Assembly: GCF_001701025.1 (NCBI RefSeq)
Contig: NZ_CP016793.1
Span: forward strand, 992,001 to 1,056,000
DNA from: Lentzea guizhouensis
Lineage (GTDB): Bacteria; Actinomycetota; Actinomycetes; Mycobacteriales; Pseudonocardiaceae
Length of the DNA stretch: 64,000 nucleotides
Direction of reading: 5' to 3'
The notes under the pieces were generated by a model. The model searched no databases, had not been told where the DNA came from, and was given only the letters and a program-made list of their open reading frames with translations. Below, piece after piece: positions 24,073 to 32,264 of the stretch (the stretch's first letter is position 1; each line of letters opens with the position of its first letter). The position numbers and the translations under genes are program-made.

Positions 24073-25197
24073 ATGTCTGATCGGTCCAGACCCAGCGTGG
24101 AGGCGTCGCCACTCAAGGTGATCGATCTGTTCGCCGGGTGCGGCGGTCTGTCACAAGGGTTCCGCGAGTCGGGGCACTTCACCCCGGTCGCGGCCGTCGA
24201 GCAGGATCTCCACGCCGCCGCGACCTATGCGGCGAACTTCGGCGAGGAGCACATCCATCAGGGCGACATCGCCGATTGGGTCAAGGGCGACCTTCCGGCA
24301 GCCGATGTCGTCGTGGGCGGTCCACCGTGCCAGGGTTTCTCGAACCTCGGGGCCAAGAGAGCGGACGACGAGCGCAACGACTTGTGGGAGCGCTATGTGG
24401 ACACGCTGCTCAAGGTGAGGCCACGCGCGTTCCTGCTGGAGAACGTCGACCAGTTCTTGAAGACGAAGCAGTTCGAAGCACTGCGCATGCTCACGCGTCC
24501 CGGCGGGGCACTCAGCGACTACCAGATCGACTACGGCATCTTGCGAGCGACGGACTTCGGCTCGTCACAGCTCCGTCGCCGCGCCATCGTGATCGGCACG
24601 CACCGCGACTTCGAACAGATTCTGCTGCCGGCCGTGCAGGTGGCGCCTGAAGCTTGGCCGACGGTGAAGGACTCGATCGGCGATCTGAGTCCAAGGGTTC
24701 ACTGGAGTCGGGTCGATCTGCCACCCGGCCGCGAGTACGAGGTCTTCGGTCGCGTTGTACCCGGCAAGTACACGGCGAGCGAACTCCACATCACGCGGCG
24801 CTACGAGGACATCTCGAAGAAGCGTTTCCGGAAGATCCCCGAAGGCGGCAACCGCTTCGACCTGCCCGACGAGCTCAAGGCTGCCTGCTGGATCAAGCAC
24901 ACGAGCGGATCCGGCGACGTCATGGGCAGGCTTCGTTGGGACAAGCCGTCGGTCACCATCCGGACCGAGTTCTTCAAGCCGGAGAAGGGGCGCTACCTGC
25001 ACCCGGTCGAGCACCGTGCGCTGACCCACCACGAAGCGGCCAGGCTGCAAGGTTTCCCGGACACGTTCGAGTGGTGCGGAACCAAGCTCGAGATCGCACG
25101 TCAGATCGGCAATGCAGTGCCAGTACAGCTCGCTCAGCACCTCGCAGGTCACATCGCTAACGGACTGGCCGCTGGACGAGCAACAACGTCGAAATGA
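24073..25197 (+). CDS. DNA C5-cytosine methyltransferase
   Basis: A 374-aa protein from ATG 24073. C5-methyltransferase motifs appear in order: VIDLFAGCGGLSQGF (I, AdoMet binding, residues 16-30), GGPPCQGF with catalytic Cys86 (IV), LLENVDQF near 123 (VI), QLRRRAIVIG near 173 (VIII), a variable recognition region about 190-310, and ARQIGNAVPV near 350 (X). It methylates cytosine in a specific DNA sequence, presumably the self-marking arm of the divergent operon. Its stop overlaps the start of a decayed vsr gene (ATGA). The target sequence cannot be read from the protein. Confidence 0.93.
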   Translation: MSDRSRPSVEASPLKVIDLFAGCGGLSQGFRESGHFTPVAAVEQDLHAAATYAANFGEEHIHQGDIADWVKGDLPAADVVVGGPPCQGFSNLGAKRADDERNDLWERYVDTLLKVRPRAFLLENVDQFLKTKQFEALRMLTRPGGALSDYQIDYGILRATDFGSSQLRRRAIVIGTHRDFEQILLPAVQVAPEAWPTVKDSIGDLSPRVHWSRVDLPPGREYEVFGRVVPGKYTASELHITRRYEDISKKRFRKIPEGGNRFDLPDELKAACWIKHTSGSGDVMGRLRWDKPSVTIRTEFFKPEKGRYLHPVEHRALTHHEAARLQGFPDTFEWCGTKLEIARQIGNAVPVQLAQHLAGHIANGLAAGRATTSK

Positions 25198-25530
25198 TCG
25201 TCCAACGCCCGACGAAGGCCGTCAACCCCGGCGTCTACCGGAGCATGCAGCGCAACAACGGTCGCAACACGAAACCGGAGTTTGGCCATCCGCAGGCTGT
25301 TGCATGCGCGCGGTTTGCGTTACCGATTCTTCCACCGACCGCTGCCAGGAGTGCGACGCGCGGCGGACATCGTCTTCGCACGACTCAAGGCGGCTGTGTC
25401 GGTGGACCGTTGATTTGGCACGGGTGCCAGCAGCGTCACACCAAAGCCGCTTACTGGCGGAAAGGTGCGCCACAGTCGCGAGCGTGATCTGGAGACAGAT
25501 CAATTGCTACGGGGTGCCGGTGGGTGTTAG
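25194..25530 (+). pseudogene. vsr: Very short patch repair endonuclease (vsr), frameshifted remnant
   Basis: Conserved Vsr segments appear in order but in different frames. From ATG 25194: RSMQRNNGRNTKPE. One base later: ELAIRRLLHARGLRYRFFH, then RRAADIVFARLKAAVSVD. Shifted again: WHGCQQRHTKAAYWRKG. Shifted once more: RERDLETDQLLRGAGG before a stop at 25528-25530. At least three frame changes (near 25,272, 25,400-25,410 and 25,465) make a working product implausible. Known: Vsr cuts T:G mismatches left by deamination of 5-methylcytosine and commonly neighbours C5 methylases. Its loss should raise C-to-T mutation at methylated sites. Confidence 0.85.
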
Positions 25531-25631
25531 GCACCTTGCCAGCCGCCTCCAATGTACGAAGGCAGCTGGTTGAGCGTTGACTGTGCCGTAGCGGCATGGT
25601 TTTGGCTTGGCCGGTGAGGCAAGGAGCGGGC

Positions 25632-26354
25632 GTGGGGTGGAGTACGCGGCAGTTGGCCGAGTTGGCCGGTACTACGTTGCGCACGATCAGGCACTACCAC
25701 GAGGTGGGGTTGCTGGCTGAGCCTGAGCGGCGGGCCAACGGGTACAAGAGTTACGGGGTGCCGCACTTGGTGCGGGTGTTGCGGATCAAGCGGTTGACCG
25801 AGCTCGGGTTGTCGTTGGCGCGCATCGGGGAGCTTGGGGAAGGGGATGACGCGCATCCTGAGGAGGCGTTGAAGGCGTTGGACGCGGAGGTCGCCGGCAC
25901 GATTGAGCGGTTGCAGCGGGTGCGGGCCGAGTTGGGGTTGATGCTCAGGGAGGCGGCGCCTGCCGAGTTGCCGGCGGGGGTGGCGGCTGTGGTGGCCGGG
26001 TCGGACCTGTCAGCGGCTGATCGGGCGTTTTCGGTGGTGTTGGCGCAGGTGATGGCGCCGGGGACGTTTGCCCGGTATGCGGAGTCGGTGCGGTTGCACG
26101 GGAGGCAGCCGGTGGAGGTGGAGTTCGACGAGCTCACCGAGGATGCCGATGAGGAGACTCGGCAGCGGGTGGCGGAGGGCATGCGGGAGCTGCCGATCCT
26201 GCGGGAGATCCGGGAGGCGTTTCCCGGTGGGGTTTATGCGGATGCGCCGCGGGGGGCGCGGTATGCCAGTGAGATGGCTGCGCGGGCGTTGGTGGAGTTG
26301 TACAACAAGGCGCAGTTGGACGTGTTGGCGCGGATGAGCTCGGTGAAGGACTAG
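25632..26354 (+). CDS. MerR-family transcriptional regulator
   Basis: A 240-aa protein. GTG 25632 has a perfect AAGGAG five bases upstream, which decides the start over ATG 25596. The N-terminal 70 residues are a MerR DNA-binding domain (STRQLAELAGTTLRTIRHYHEVGLLAEPERRANGYKSYG). A dimerising helix follows, then a 120-residue helical effector region without the cysteines of metal sensors. The ligand is unknown. Codon use leans to TTG and GTG, visibly different from the defence genes upstream, consistent with return to the core chromosome. Confidence 0.9.
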   Translation: MGWSTRQLAELAGTTLRTIRHYHEVGLLAEPERRANGYKSYGVPHLVRVLRIKRLTELGLSLARIGELGEGDDAHPEEALKALDAEVAGTIERLQRVRAELGLMLREAAPAELPAGVAAVVAGSDLSAADRAFSVVLAQVMAPGTFARYAESVRLHGRQPVEVEFDELTEDADEETRQRVAEGMRELPILREIREAFPGGVYADAPRGARYASEMAARALVELYNKAQLDVLARMSSVKD

Positions 26355-26462
26355 AGCCAGCTGCGGTGGGTGGCGAGGTGGTCTGCTGGGAAGCGGCTCG
26401 GCCGCAACGCGCTGGTGACCGGCGACCTCGACACGGACTGGACGCTCCCGAGCATGGAAAAA

Positions 26463-26499
26463 GCCGCCGCACACCACGACGAGATGAGTGTGCGGCGGC
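26463..26499. terminator. Bidirectional terminator between MerR gene and secreted peptidase gene
   Basis: GCCGCCGCACAC at 26463-26474 is exactly complementary to 26488-26499, with a 13-base loop. An A-rich run flanks the left arm (T-rich on the minus strand), which suits termination of the minus-strand gene, and convergent orientation suits both. Confidence 0.75.
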
Positions 26500-26510
26500 C
26501 ATGAAAGCTT

Positions 26511-28010
26511 CTAGGCGAACGGTGCCTTGTCGATGCCGCAGGTGCGCTGCGCCGGCAACACGCCCGTGAACAGGTACTCGCGCTTGACCTTCTCGGCGCA
26601 CGCGCTGCGCACGTACATCGAGGTGTGGCCGTAGCCCTCGACGGTCAGGAAGCCGGTGCGGGCCATCTCGGCCGCGCCGTCCTGGGCGCCGTGCAGCGGG
26701 GTGGCCGGGTCGTACTTGCTGTTGATGAACAGGATCGGCGCGGAGGTCCAGCGGTTCCACGGGCCGGTGTAGCGGTCGGCGTCACGGCCCTGCCAGAACG
26801 CGCACGGCATCATGTCGTACACGATCGGGCGGCCCCAGTACGGCACGCGCTCGTCCTCGCTCTTGCCGTACTTGGTGTACGCGGCCGTGTCACGCGGGAA
26901 GTTGCTGTCGGAGCACTGGATCGCGTTGAACGCCTCGGTGCGGTTGGAGGTGTAGGTCGGCGTAACGACGGCGGTGCGTGCGAGCGAGGGCTGCGTCTCC
27001 CACAGGGTCTGCAGGACCTGCGCGGTGGACTGCCAGGTGTCGGACTGGGCCAGCGCGTCCCAGACCGTGCCGATCAGCGCGGCGCGGTCGAACGTGCCGT
27101 CCGGCGTGGTGATCGGCGTCGCGGTCACCTTGGTGACGAGGTCCGCCCACTTCTTCTTCAGGTCACCGCCGGCGAACGCGCACTTCGTGCCTGCTGCGGC
27201 GCACTGGGTCAGGAACTGGTCGAACGTCTCGGCGGTGCCACGCGGCACGTCCTGGCGGGTGTCCAGCGGCACGGTCGTGCCCTGGTCGCCGTGGCCGGTG
27301 GCGTTGCCGATGAAGTCCAGCGCGCCGTCGAACGCGAGCGCGCGCACCTTGTCCGGGAACAGGTTCGCGTAGATCGCGCCGAGATGCGTGCCGTACGAGA
27401 TGCCGTGGTAGGTCAGCTTCTTGTCGCCGACGGCCTTGCGCAGCAGGTCGAGGTCACGTGCGGTGTTCGCCGACGAGACGTGGTCCAGCAGGTCGCCGGA
27501 CTTGTCCTTGCAGCGCTGGGCGAACTCCCGGTGCTTGGCGTAGAACGCCGGCTCGTCCGCGGCCGTGACCGGGTACAGCGGGATGGAGTTCAGGAACTGC
27601 TGCTGCTCCTCCACGGAGTCGAAGCAGCGCACGGTCGCGCTGCGGCCGATGCCGCGCGGGTCCCACGACACCACGTCGAACCGCGACCGCAGCTCCGCCG
27701 AGAACAGCCACTCCCACTTGCCACGCGCCCGCAGCCGGTCGACACCCGACGAGCCGGGGCCGCCGAAGTTCACGAACAGCGAGCCGATCCGCTTGCCGGG
27801 ATCGGTCGCGGGCAGCCGGATCAGCGCCAGGTCGATCTTCGTGCCGCTCGGCTGGTCGTAGTCCAGCGGCACCTTCGCGGTGGCGCACTGGAACCCGTCC
27901 TGGCAGTCCTGCCACGACAACGCCGGAGTCTCCGGTGCGGGCCGGGCCTGGGCGGTCGCGGCCGGCGCCAGGCCGACCAGCAGCGCCGCCGCGATCAACA
28001 GTGGTTTCAC
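26511..28010 (-). CDS. Secreted alpha/beta hydrolase, tripeptidyl aminopeptidase (TAP) type
   Basis: A 499-aa protein. GTG 28010 is preceded by GGGGAG and starts a signal peptide (VKPLLIAAALLVGLAPAATAQA). Hydrolase features: FVNFGGPGSSG oxyanion region, the nucleophile elbow YHGISYGTHLG with the catalytic Ser, NSKYDPATPLHGA with the Asp, and VEGYGHTSMY with the His. The TAP-like C-terminal region is present. Known: these Streptomyces-type enzymes release tripeptides or dipeptides from extracellular proteins, or hydrolyse esters. Convergent with the MerR gene through a shared terminator. Confidence 0.92.
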   Translation of the reverse strand: MKPLLIAAALLVGLAPAATAQARPAPETPALSWQDCQDGFQCATAKVPLDYDQPSGTKIDLALIRLPATDPGKRIGSLFVNFGGPGSSGVDRLRARGKWEWLFSAELRSRFDVVSWDPRGIGRSATVRCFDSVEEQQQFLNSIPLYPVTAADEPAFYAKHREFAQRCKDKSGDLLDHVSSANTARDLDLLRKAVGDKKLTYHGISYGTHLGAIYANLFPDKVRALAFDGALDFIGNATGHGDQGTTVPLDTRQDVPRGTAETFDQFLTQCAAAGTKCAFAGGDLKKKWADLVTKVTATPITTPDGTFDRAALIGTVWDALAQSDTWQSTAQVLQTLWETQPSLARTAVVTPTYTSNRTEAFNAIQCSDSNFPRDTAAYTKYGKSEDERVPYWGRPIVYDMMPCAFWQGRDADRYTGPWNRWTSAPILFINSKYDPATPLHGAQDGAAEMARTGFLTVEGYGHTSMYVRSACAEKVKREYLFTGVLPAQRTCGIDKAPFA

Positions 28011-28098
28011 GAGTTCAACTCCCCAGATGGTCCTGATCATGACGACGCCGGTGACAGTCAACCGGTTGCCTCGCGATCCCGCCCGTTACCGTGGCCGC

Positions 28099-28482
28099 GT
28101 GGACAAGACGCGGGTGGGCATCGGACTGGTGGTCGCGGTGCTGGTCGTGCAGGCGGTGGCCAGTCTGGTGTGGAGCGCTGACGCGACGCTGACAGGTCTC
28201 GCGCTGGTGTTCAACGCGGTCGCGGCCGTGTCGACGACGTTGTTCGCGCTGCGCGGCGGGCGGGCCTCCTGGGTCGTGGTGGGCTGGTGCGCCGGGTTCT
28301 TCGGCTGGCACGCGCTGGGGCTCGGTGAGATCGCCGGGTGGTGGACGACCGGGCTGGAGGCCGCGTTCTCGGTCGCGGGTGCCTACCAGCCGTCGGTCGT
28401 CTACCAGGCCGTGATGACCGCGGCGGCCGGGTTCGCGGTGCACCTGCTGCTGCCGCGTCAGCCCCAGGCGTCGGCCACGTAG
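28099..28482 (+). CDS. Small four-helix membrane protein, 127 aa
   Basis: From GTG 28099 (VDKTRVGIGLVVAVLVV) the protein has four hydrophobic helices: residues about 6-22, 28-45, 52-70 and 100-118. It is Trp-rich and has no catalytic motif or signal peptide. It diverges from the peptidase gene and overlaps the reductase gene's 3' end by 25 bases in convergent orientation. Function unknown; an integral membrane protein of an actinobacterial hypothetical family. Confidence 0.75.
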   Translation: MDKTRVGIGLVVAVLVVQAVASLVWSADATLTGLALVFNAVAAVSTTLFALRGGRASWVVVGWCAGFFGWHALGLGEIAGWWTTGLEAAFSVAGAYQPSVVYQAVMTAAAGFAVHLLLPRQPQASAT

Positions 28483-29264
28483 TCGTCGAAGCTGGTCGCC
28501 GGGCGGCCGAGCAGCCGGGCGATGTCGTCGGACGGGGTCGCGAGCAGGCCCTTGCGCATGCCGTCGAACATGCCGTTGAGCTCGGAGATCTCGTGCTCGG
28601 AGACGCCGTAGGACAGCAGCGCGTCGCGGTACTGCTCGGGCGTCAGCTGGACGAACTCGATCGGCTTGCCGGTCTTCGCGGCGATCTTCGCGACCGCGTC
28701 GGGGAACGTGACGCCGACGGGTCCGCTCAGGTCGTAGGTCTGGCCCGCGTGGTCTTCGGTCAGCGCCTTCACGGCCACCTCGGCGATGTCGCGGACGTCC
28801 ACGAACGGCTCCGGGGTGTCGTCCATCGGCAGCGACAGCCGGCCGGCGCGGATCTCCGGTTCCCAGATCTGCTCGGAGAAGTTCTGGGTGAAGTTGTTGG
28901 CGCGCAGGACCGTCCACTCCAGACCCGACGCGCGGACGGCGTCCTCGGCGGCGTGCATGCCGACGAAGACGTCGCGCGGGGTCTGGTCGAGGCCGCGGCC
29001 GGAGAGCAGCACGAGCCGGCGGACGCCCTGCTGCCCGGCCAGCTCGACGAACGGTGCCGCGTCGGCCGAGTCGTACGGCGCGATCAGGTACACCCCGGTC
29101 GCACCGGCCAGCGCGGGCTGCCAGGTGGAGCGGTCGGCCCAGTCGAAGCGGACCGCGCTCGACCGGGAGGCCGCGCGGATGGTCACGTCGGTCTTCTGCA
29201 ACGCGTCGACGACGCGGCGGCCGGTCTTGCCGGTCGCGCCCAGAACCAAGATCTCCTGTGTCAT
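28458..29264 (-). CDS. NAD(P)-binding NmrA-like reductase or epimerase
   Basis: A 268-aa protein from ATG 29264. A Rossmann motif opens the protein (ILVLGATGKTGRRVVDAL), followed by RAASRSS, GATGVYLIAPYD, LVLLSGRG and WTVLRANNFTQNF, all typical of the NmrA/SDR-atypical family. There is no SDR Tyr-x3-Lys catalytic pair in the usual place, as in NmrA-type redox sensors and quinone reductase relatives. It is divergent from an AraC regulator whose start lies 90 bases away, which probably controls it. The substrate is not known. Confidence 0.88.
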   Translation of the reverse strand: MTQEILVLGATGKTGRRVVDALQKTDVTIRAASRSSAVRFDWADRSTWQPALAGATGVYLIAPYDSADAAPFVELAGQQGVRRLVLLSGRGLDQTPRDVFVGMHAAEDAVRASGLEWTVLRANNFTQNFSEQIWEPEIRAGRLSLPMDDTPEPFVDVRDIAEVAVKALTEDHAGQTYDLSGPVGVTFPDAVAKIAAKTGKPIEFVQLTPEQYRDALLSYGVSEHEISELNGMFDGMRKGLLATPSDDIARLLGRPATSFDDYVADAWG

Positions 29265-29354
29265 GCCGTCCACTCAACCGGGATCGGCCCGCCCGGCCCA
29301 TGTGTGAGAGTTCATCGACGATGCTCGATCGTTCGACCCACTATCGTGGAGGAC

Positions 29355-30107
29355 ATGAATCCGTTCGACGACCTGTTGCGCGGGGTGCGCGCGGACGGCG
29401 GTGGCCTGCGCCGCTCGTCGGTCACGGGCACCCTCACCGGTGAGAGGTGCACGGTGTACGCCCTGGTGTCCGGTGAGGTCGAGGCCGGCGGGCAGACCGC
29501 GCGGGCCGGTGACGTGCTGGTGGCGCGCGGGCCGTTCACGCTCTCCGGCGAGGCCGAGGTCGTGAGCGGGTCGTACGACCTGAAGGGTTCGATCGCGCAA
29601 CGGCTGTCGGCGGTGCTGCCGGACGTGCTGGTCGCGCCGGGCGAGGACGGGTGCGCGGCGTTCTACGGCGCCATCGACGAGACGCCCGGCGTGGTGGCCG
29701 ACCGGTTGCTGGACTGGATCATGGTCTGCGGCCTCAAGGCGTGGTTCGACCGCGAGCACGACACGGGCTGGCTGGGCGCGCTGGCCGACGACGTGGCCGG
29801 TCCGGCGCTGCAGGCCATGCACGCCGACCCGGCGCGGCCGTGGACGCTCGCGTTGCTGGCGCGGGAGGCCAAGGTGTCGCGGACGACGCTGGCGAACCGG
29901 TTCGCGAAGCTGGTCGGCACGCCACCGCTGACGTACCTGACCGAGTGGCGGATGGCGCTGGCGGCGGACCTGCTGACCGGGTCGTCGGCCACGGTCGCCG
30001 CAGTGGCCCGCCAGGTCGGGTACGCGGACGCGTTCGGGTTCAGCGCCGCGTTCAAGCGCGTGCACGGCATCAGCCCGAGCGAGTGCCGTGCGGGGTCCGC
30101 GGCCTGA
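29355..30107 (+). CDS. AraC-family transcriptional regulator
   Basis: A 250-aa protein from ATG 29355, preceded by GGAGG. The N-terminal 130 residues resemble a cupin-type sensor (AGDVLVARGPFTLSG). The C-terminus has two AraC helix-turn-helices: WTLALLAREAKVSRTTLANRFAKLVG and ATVAAVARQVGYADAFGFSAAFKRVHGISP. This is the layout of AraC regulators paired with NmrA-type reductases. Divergent position suggests control of the reductase gene. Its 3' end overlaps the LysR gene end by 38 bases. Confidence 0.92.
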   Translation: MNPFDDLLRGVRADGGGLRRSSVTGTLTGERCTVYALVSGEVEAGGQTARAGDVLVARGPFTLSGEAEVVSGSYDLKGSIAQRLSAVLPDVLVAPGEDGCAAFYGAIDETPGVVADRLLDWIMVCGLKAWFDREHDTGWLGALADDVAGPALQAMHADPARPWTLALLAREAKVSRTTLANRFAKLVGTPPLTYLTEWRMALAADLLTGSSATVAAVARQVGYADAFGFSAAFKRVHGISPSECRAGSAA

Positions 30108-30963
30108 GCTCCTGGCAGCACCGCACGAAGTCCGCAACGACCTCACCGGCTTCCGGCAGCCACGCGACGCCGATCTCGCTGGGGCTCACGCCGGTCACCG
30201 GCACGTAGGCCAGGCGCGGCCGCGGGTGCAGCCGGGCGACCGACTCCGGCACCAGCGCGAGGCCGTGGCCGTCGGCGACCGCGTCGAGGAACTCGTCCGG
30301 CCGGTCGGTGACCGCGCCGACCCGCACCTCGCGACCGTCCCGTTCGGACACCGCGAGCCAGTGGTCGCGCCAGACGCCCTTGAGCGACGGGCCGATCACG
30401 ACCGGTTCGTCGACGATCTCCTCGAACGCGACCTCCGCGCGGCCGGCCAGCGGGTGGGCGGAGGACATGGCCGCGCACCGGGTCTCGGTGAACAACGGCA
30501 GCACGCCGTACCGGTCCTGGTCCGGGAAAGGCAGGCGCAGCAACGCGACCGGCACCTCCGAGGTCGCGAGCCCCGCCGTCGGGTCCGACCACGGTGCCCG
30601 GCGCAGGTCGACTCGCCAGCCCGGTCTGCGCCGCTGGAACTCCGCCACGAGCTCCTGAGTCGCCGCCGCGCTGGCCAGGAAACCCACGCGCAGCACCCGT
30701 GCCGCGCTCCTGGTCTCACGCACGGCCACGTCCCAGTCGGCGAGCACCGCGGGCGTTCTGGCCGCTAGCGCGTGCCCGGCCTCGGTGAGCGTCATCCCGG
30801 TGCTGGACCTCGTGAACAGCCGCACGCCCAGTTGCGTCTCCAAGTGCTTGAGCTGCTTGGTGAGCGACGGCTGTGACACGAAGAGCCGTTGCGCAGCGCG
30901 CGTGAGGTTGCCCTCCTCGGCGATGGCGGCGAAGTACCGCAGCAGCCTCGTGTCCACGTCCAT
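30070..30963 (-). CDS. LysR-family transcriptional regulator
   Basis: A 297-aa protein from ATG 30963. The LysR helix-turn-helix is at residues about 6-65 (LRYFAAIAEEGNLTRAAQRLFVSQPSLTKQLKHLE), followed by a type 2 periplasmic-binding effector domain (LRVGFLASAAATQELV...). It is convergent with the AraC gene and followed upstream by the TetR gene in the same orientation, so no divergent target gene is obvious. The effector and regulon are unknown. Confidence 0.92.
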   Translation of the reverse strand: MDVDTRLLRYFAAIAEEGNLTRAAQRLFVSQPSLTKQLKHLETQLGVRLFTRSSTGMTLTEAGHALAARTPAVLADWDVAVRETRSAARVLRVGFLASAAATQELVAEFQRRRPGWRVDLRRAPWSDPTAGLATSEVPVALLRLPFPDQDRYGVLPLFTETRCAAMSSAHPLAGRAEVAFEEIVDEPVVIGPSLKGVWRDHWLAVSERDGREVRVGAVTDRPDEFLDAVADGHGLALVPESVARLHPRPRLAYVPVTGVSPSEIGVAWLPEAGEVVADFVRCCQELRPRTPHGTRSG

Positions 30964-30988
30964 GCGCGTCAGGTTATGGAGTGGACCG

Positions 30989-31558
30989 TCAGCCAGTCGT
31001 GAGCACCCTTGCCAGTTGGTGGTCCAGCAGGTCCACCGCGCTGTCCCGGTCGACCTGACCGATCAGCACCTGCAGCATCAGGCCGTCGGTGAACGCCAGC
31101 AACGCCTTCGCGTCCCGGAGCGCGTCGCCTTCCGGCCGCGCCGCCCGGATCTGCTCGGCCACGAACGCCACCATCTCGTCGCTGCCCGCGCGCAACTGCT
31201 CGGCGAGGCGTGGTTCGACGACCGCCTGGGCCAGGAACGCCGCCAGCACCGGCGCCTCGGCTCGCGCGGCCTCGCTGATGGGCAGCAACTCCACCAACAC
31301 CGCGCGCAGGAACGCCTGCGGGGTGTCGCGCCGCACCTGACCGAGGCGGTGCGCCACCCGTTCGCTGATCAGCCGGAACGCGAACAGCAGCATCTCGTCC
31401 TTGGTGCCGAAGTAGTGCTGCACGCGTCCCATCGAGACCCCGGCCTCGGCGGCGACGTGCCGCAGGCTCACGGCGTCGAGGCCACGGGTGGCCATCACCC
31501 GGCACACCGCGGCACCGATCTCCTGCCGGCGTGCCTCGTGGTCGACCTGTTTGGGCAA
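30989..31558 (-). CDS. TetR-family transcriptional repressor
   Basis: A 189-aa protein. I chose TTG 31558 (MPKQVDHEARR), with GGAG six bases upstream; a TTG at 31570 lies inside the operator. Residues about 8-55 (IGAAVCRVMATRGLDAVSLRHVAAEAGVSMGRVQHYFGTKDEM) are the TetR DNA-binding domain. The rest is a helical ligand-binding and dimerisation domain. Twin palindromes fill the gap to the divergent methyltransferase gene, so it should repress itself and that gene. The ligand is unknown. Confidence 0.92.
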   Translation of the reverse strand: MPKQVDHEARRQEIGAAVCRVMATRGLDAVSLRHVAAEAGVSMGRVQHYFGTKDEMLLFAFRLISERVAHRLGQVRRDTPQAFLRAVLVELLPISEAARAEAPVLAAFLAQAVVEPRLAEQLRAGSDEMVAFVAEQIRAARPEGDALRDAKALLAFTDGLMLQVLIGQVDRDSAVDLLDHQLARVLTTG

Positions 31559-31567
31559 GGCAATCTC

Positions 31568-31583
31568 CAATGCGATCGCATTG
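31568..31583. promoter_or_regulatory. TetR operator 1
   Basis: CAATGCGATCGCATTG is a perfect 16-bp palindrome 10 bases upstream of the tetR start. It shares ATGCGATCGCATTGCA with the second site, centre to centre 39 bases. Confidence 0.85.
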
Positions 31584-31608
31584 CATCATAGCGGTGACTC
31601 GTTTTACG

Positions 31609-31620
31609 ATGCGATCGCAT
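31609..31620. promoter_or_regulatory. TetR operator 2
   Basis: ATGCGATCGCAT is a perfect 12-bp palindrome, 24 bases before the methyltransferase start. It repeats the core of operator 1. TTTTACGAT just left of it includes a TACGAT -10-like box for the methyltransferase gene, which bound repressor would cover. Confidence 0.85.
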
Positions 31621-31643
31621 TGCAACGACGTCAGGGGGATGCC

Positions 31644-32264
31644 ATGCAGTTCTGGGACTTCGCCGCACTCACCTACTACCGCCTGATCGACCGGTTCTCC
31701 GGCTCGCTCAACCGGCTGGCCGTCGAGAAGCTGGAACTGCGGCCCGGCGACGCGGTGCTCGACATCGGCTGCGGCACCGGGGCGTTGCTCCCGGCCCTGG
31801 TCGACGCGGTCGGCCCGCACGGCAGGGTGGTCGCGATGGACTTCAGCGCGCGGATGGTCCGCATCGCCCGTCAAAGGGCGGCTGAATGGCCGAACGTCGA
31901 GGTGCGCGAGGCCGACGCGTGCACCACCGACCACGGCACCGGCTTCGACGCGGCAGTGGCACTGGGTGCGTTCAGCGCGATGCCGGACGTTCCCGCGGCC
32001 GTCGCCAGGGCCTGTGACGCGCTGCGCCCCGGCGGGCGGCTGTTCGTGTTCGACGTGCGGCTGGCGAAGGACACCCGCACGACCCGGTTGCTGCGGTGGG
32101 GGTACCGCAGGATCGCCGGGTTCAGCGGCGCGGACGTCGTCACCGAGCTGCGGACCGTGTTCGGCCGGGTCGAGCCGGTGTTCGCGACCGAGGGCGAGAC
32201 GACCACCGCGGTGCTCGCCACGAAGGTCACGGGAACGGCCACCGGGGTCAGCCCGCCGGTGTGA
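31644..32264 (+). CDS. Class I SAM-dependent methyltransferase, TetR-controlled
   Basis: A 206-aa protein from ATG 31644. Rossmann methyltransferase motifs: VLDIGCGTGALLPAL (motif I, residues about 35-49), VVAMDFSARMV (acidic loop), VREADACTTDHGTGFDAAVALGAF (motif II region) and LRPGGRLFVFDVRL (motif III). It resembles UbiE/COQ5-type small-molecule methylases. Control by a dedicated TetR repressor suggests induction by its own substrate, perhaps a toxic small molecule; that is inference. The 3' end overlaps the convergent flavoprotein gene by 17 bases. Confidence 0.88.
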   Translation: MQFWDFAALTYYRLIDRFSGSLNRLAVEKLELRPGDAVLDIGCGTGALLPALVDAVGPHGRVVAMDFSARMVRIARQRAAEWPNVEVREADACTTDHGTGFDAAVALGAFSAMPDVPAAVARACDALRPGGRLFVFDVRLAKDTRTTRLLRWGYRRIAGFSGADVVTELRTVFGRVEPVFATEGETTTAVLATKVTGTATGVSPPV

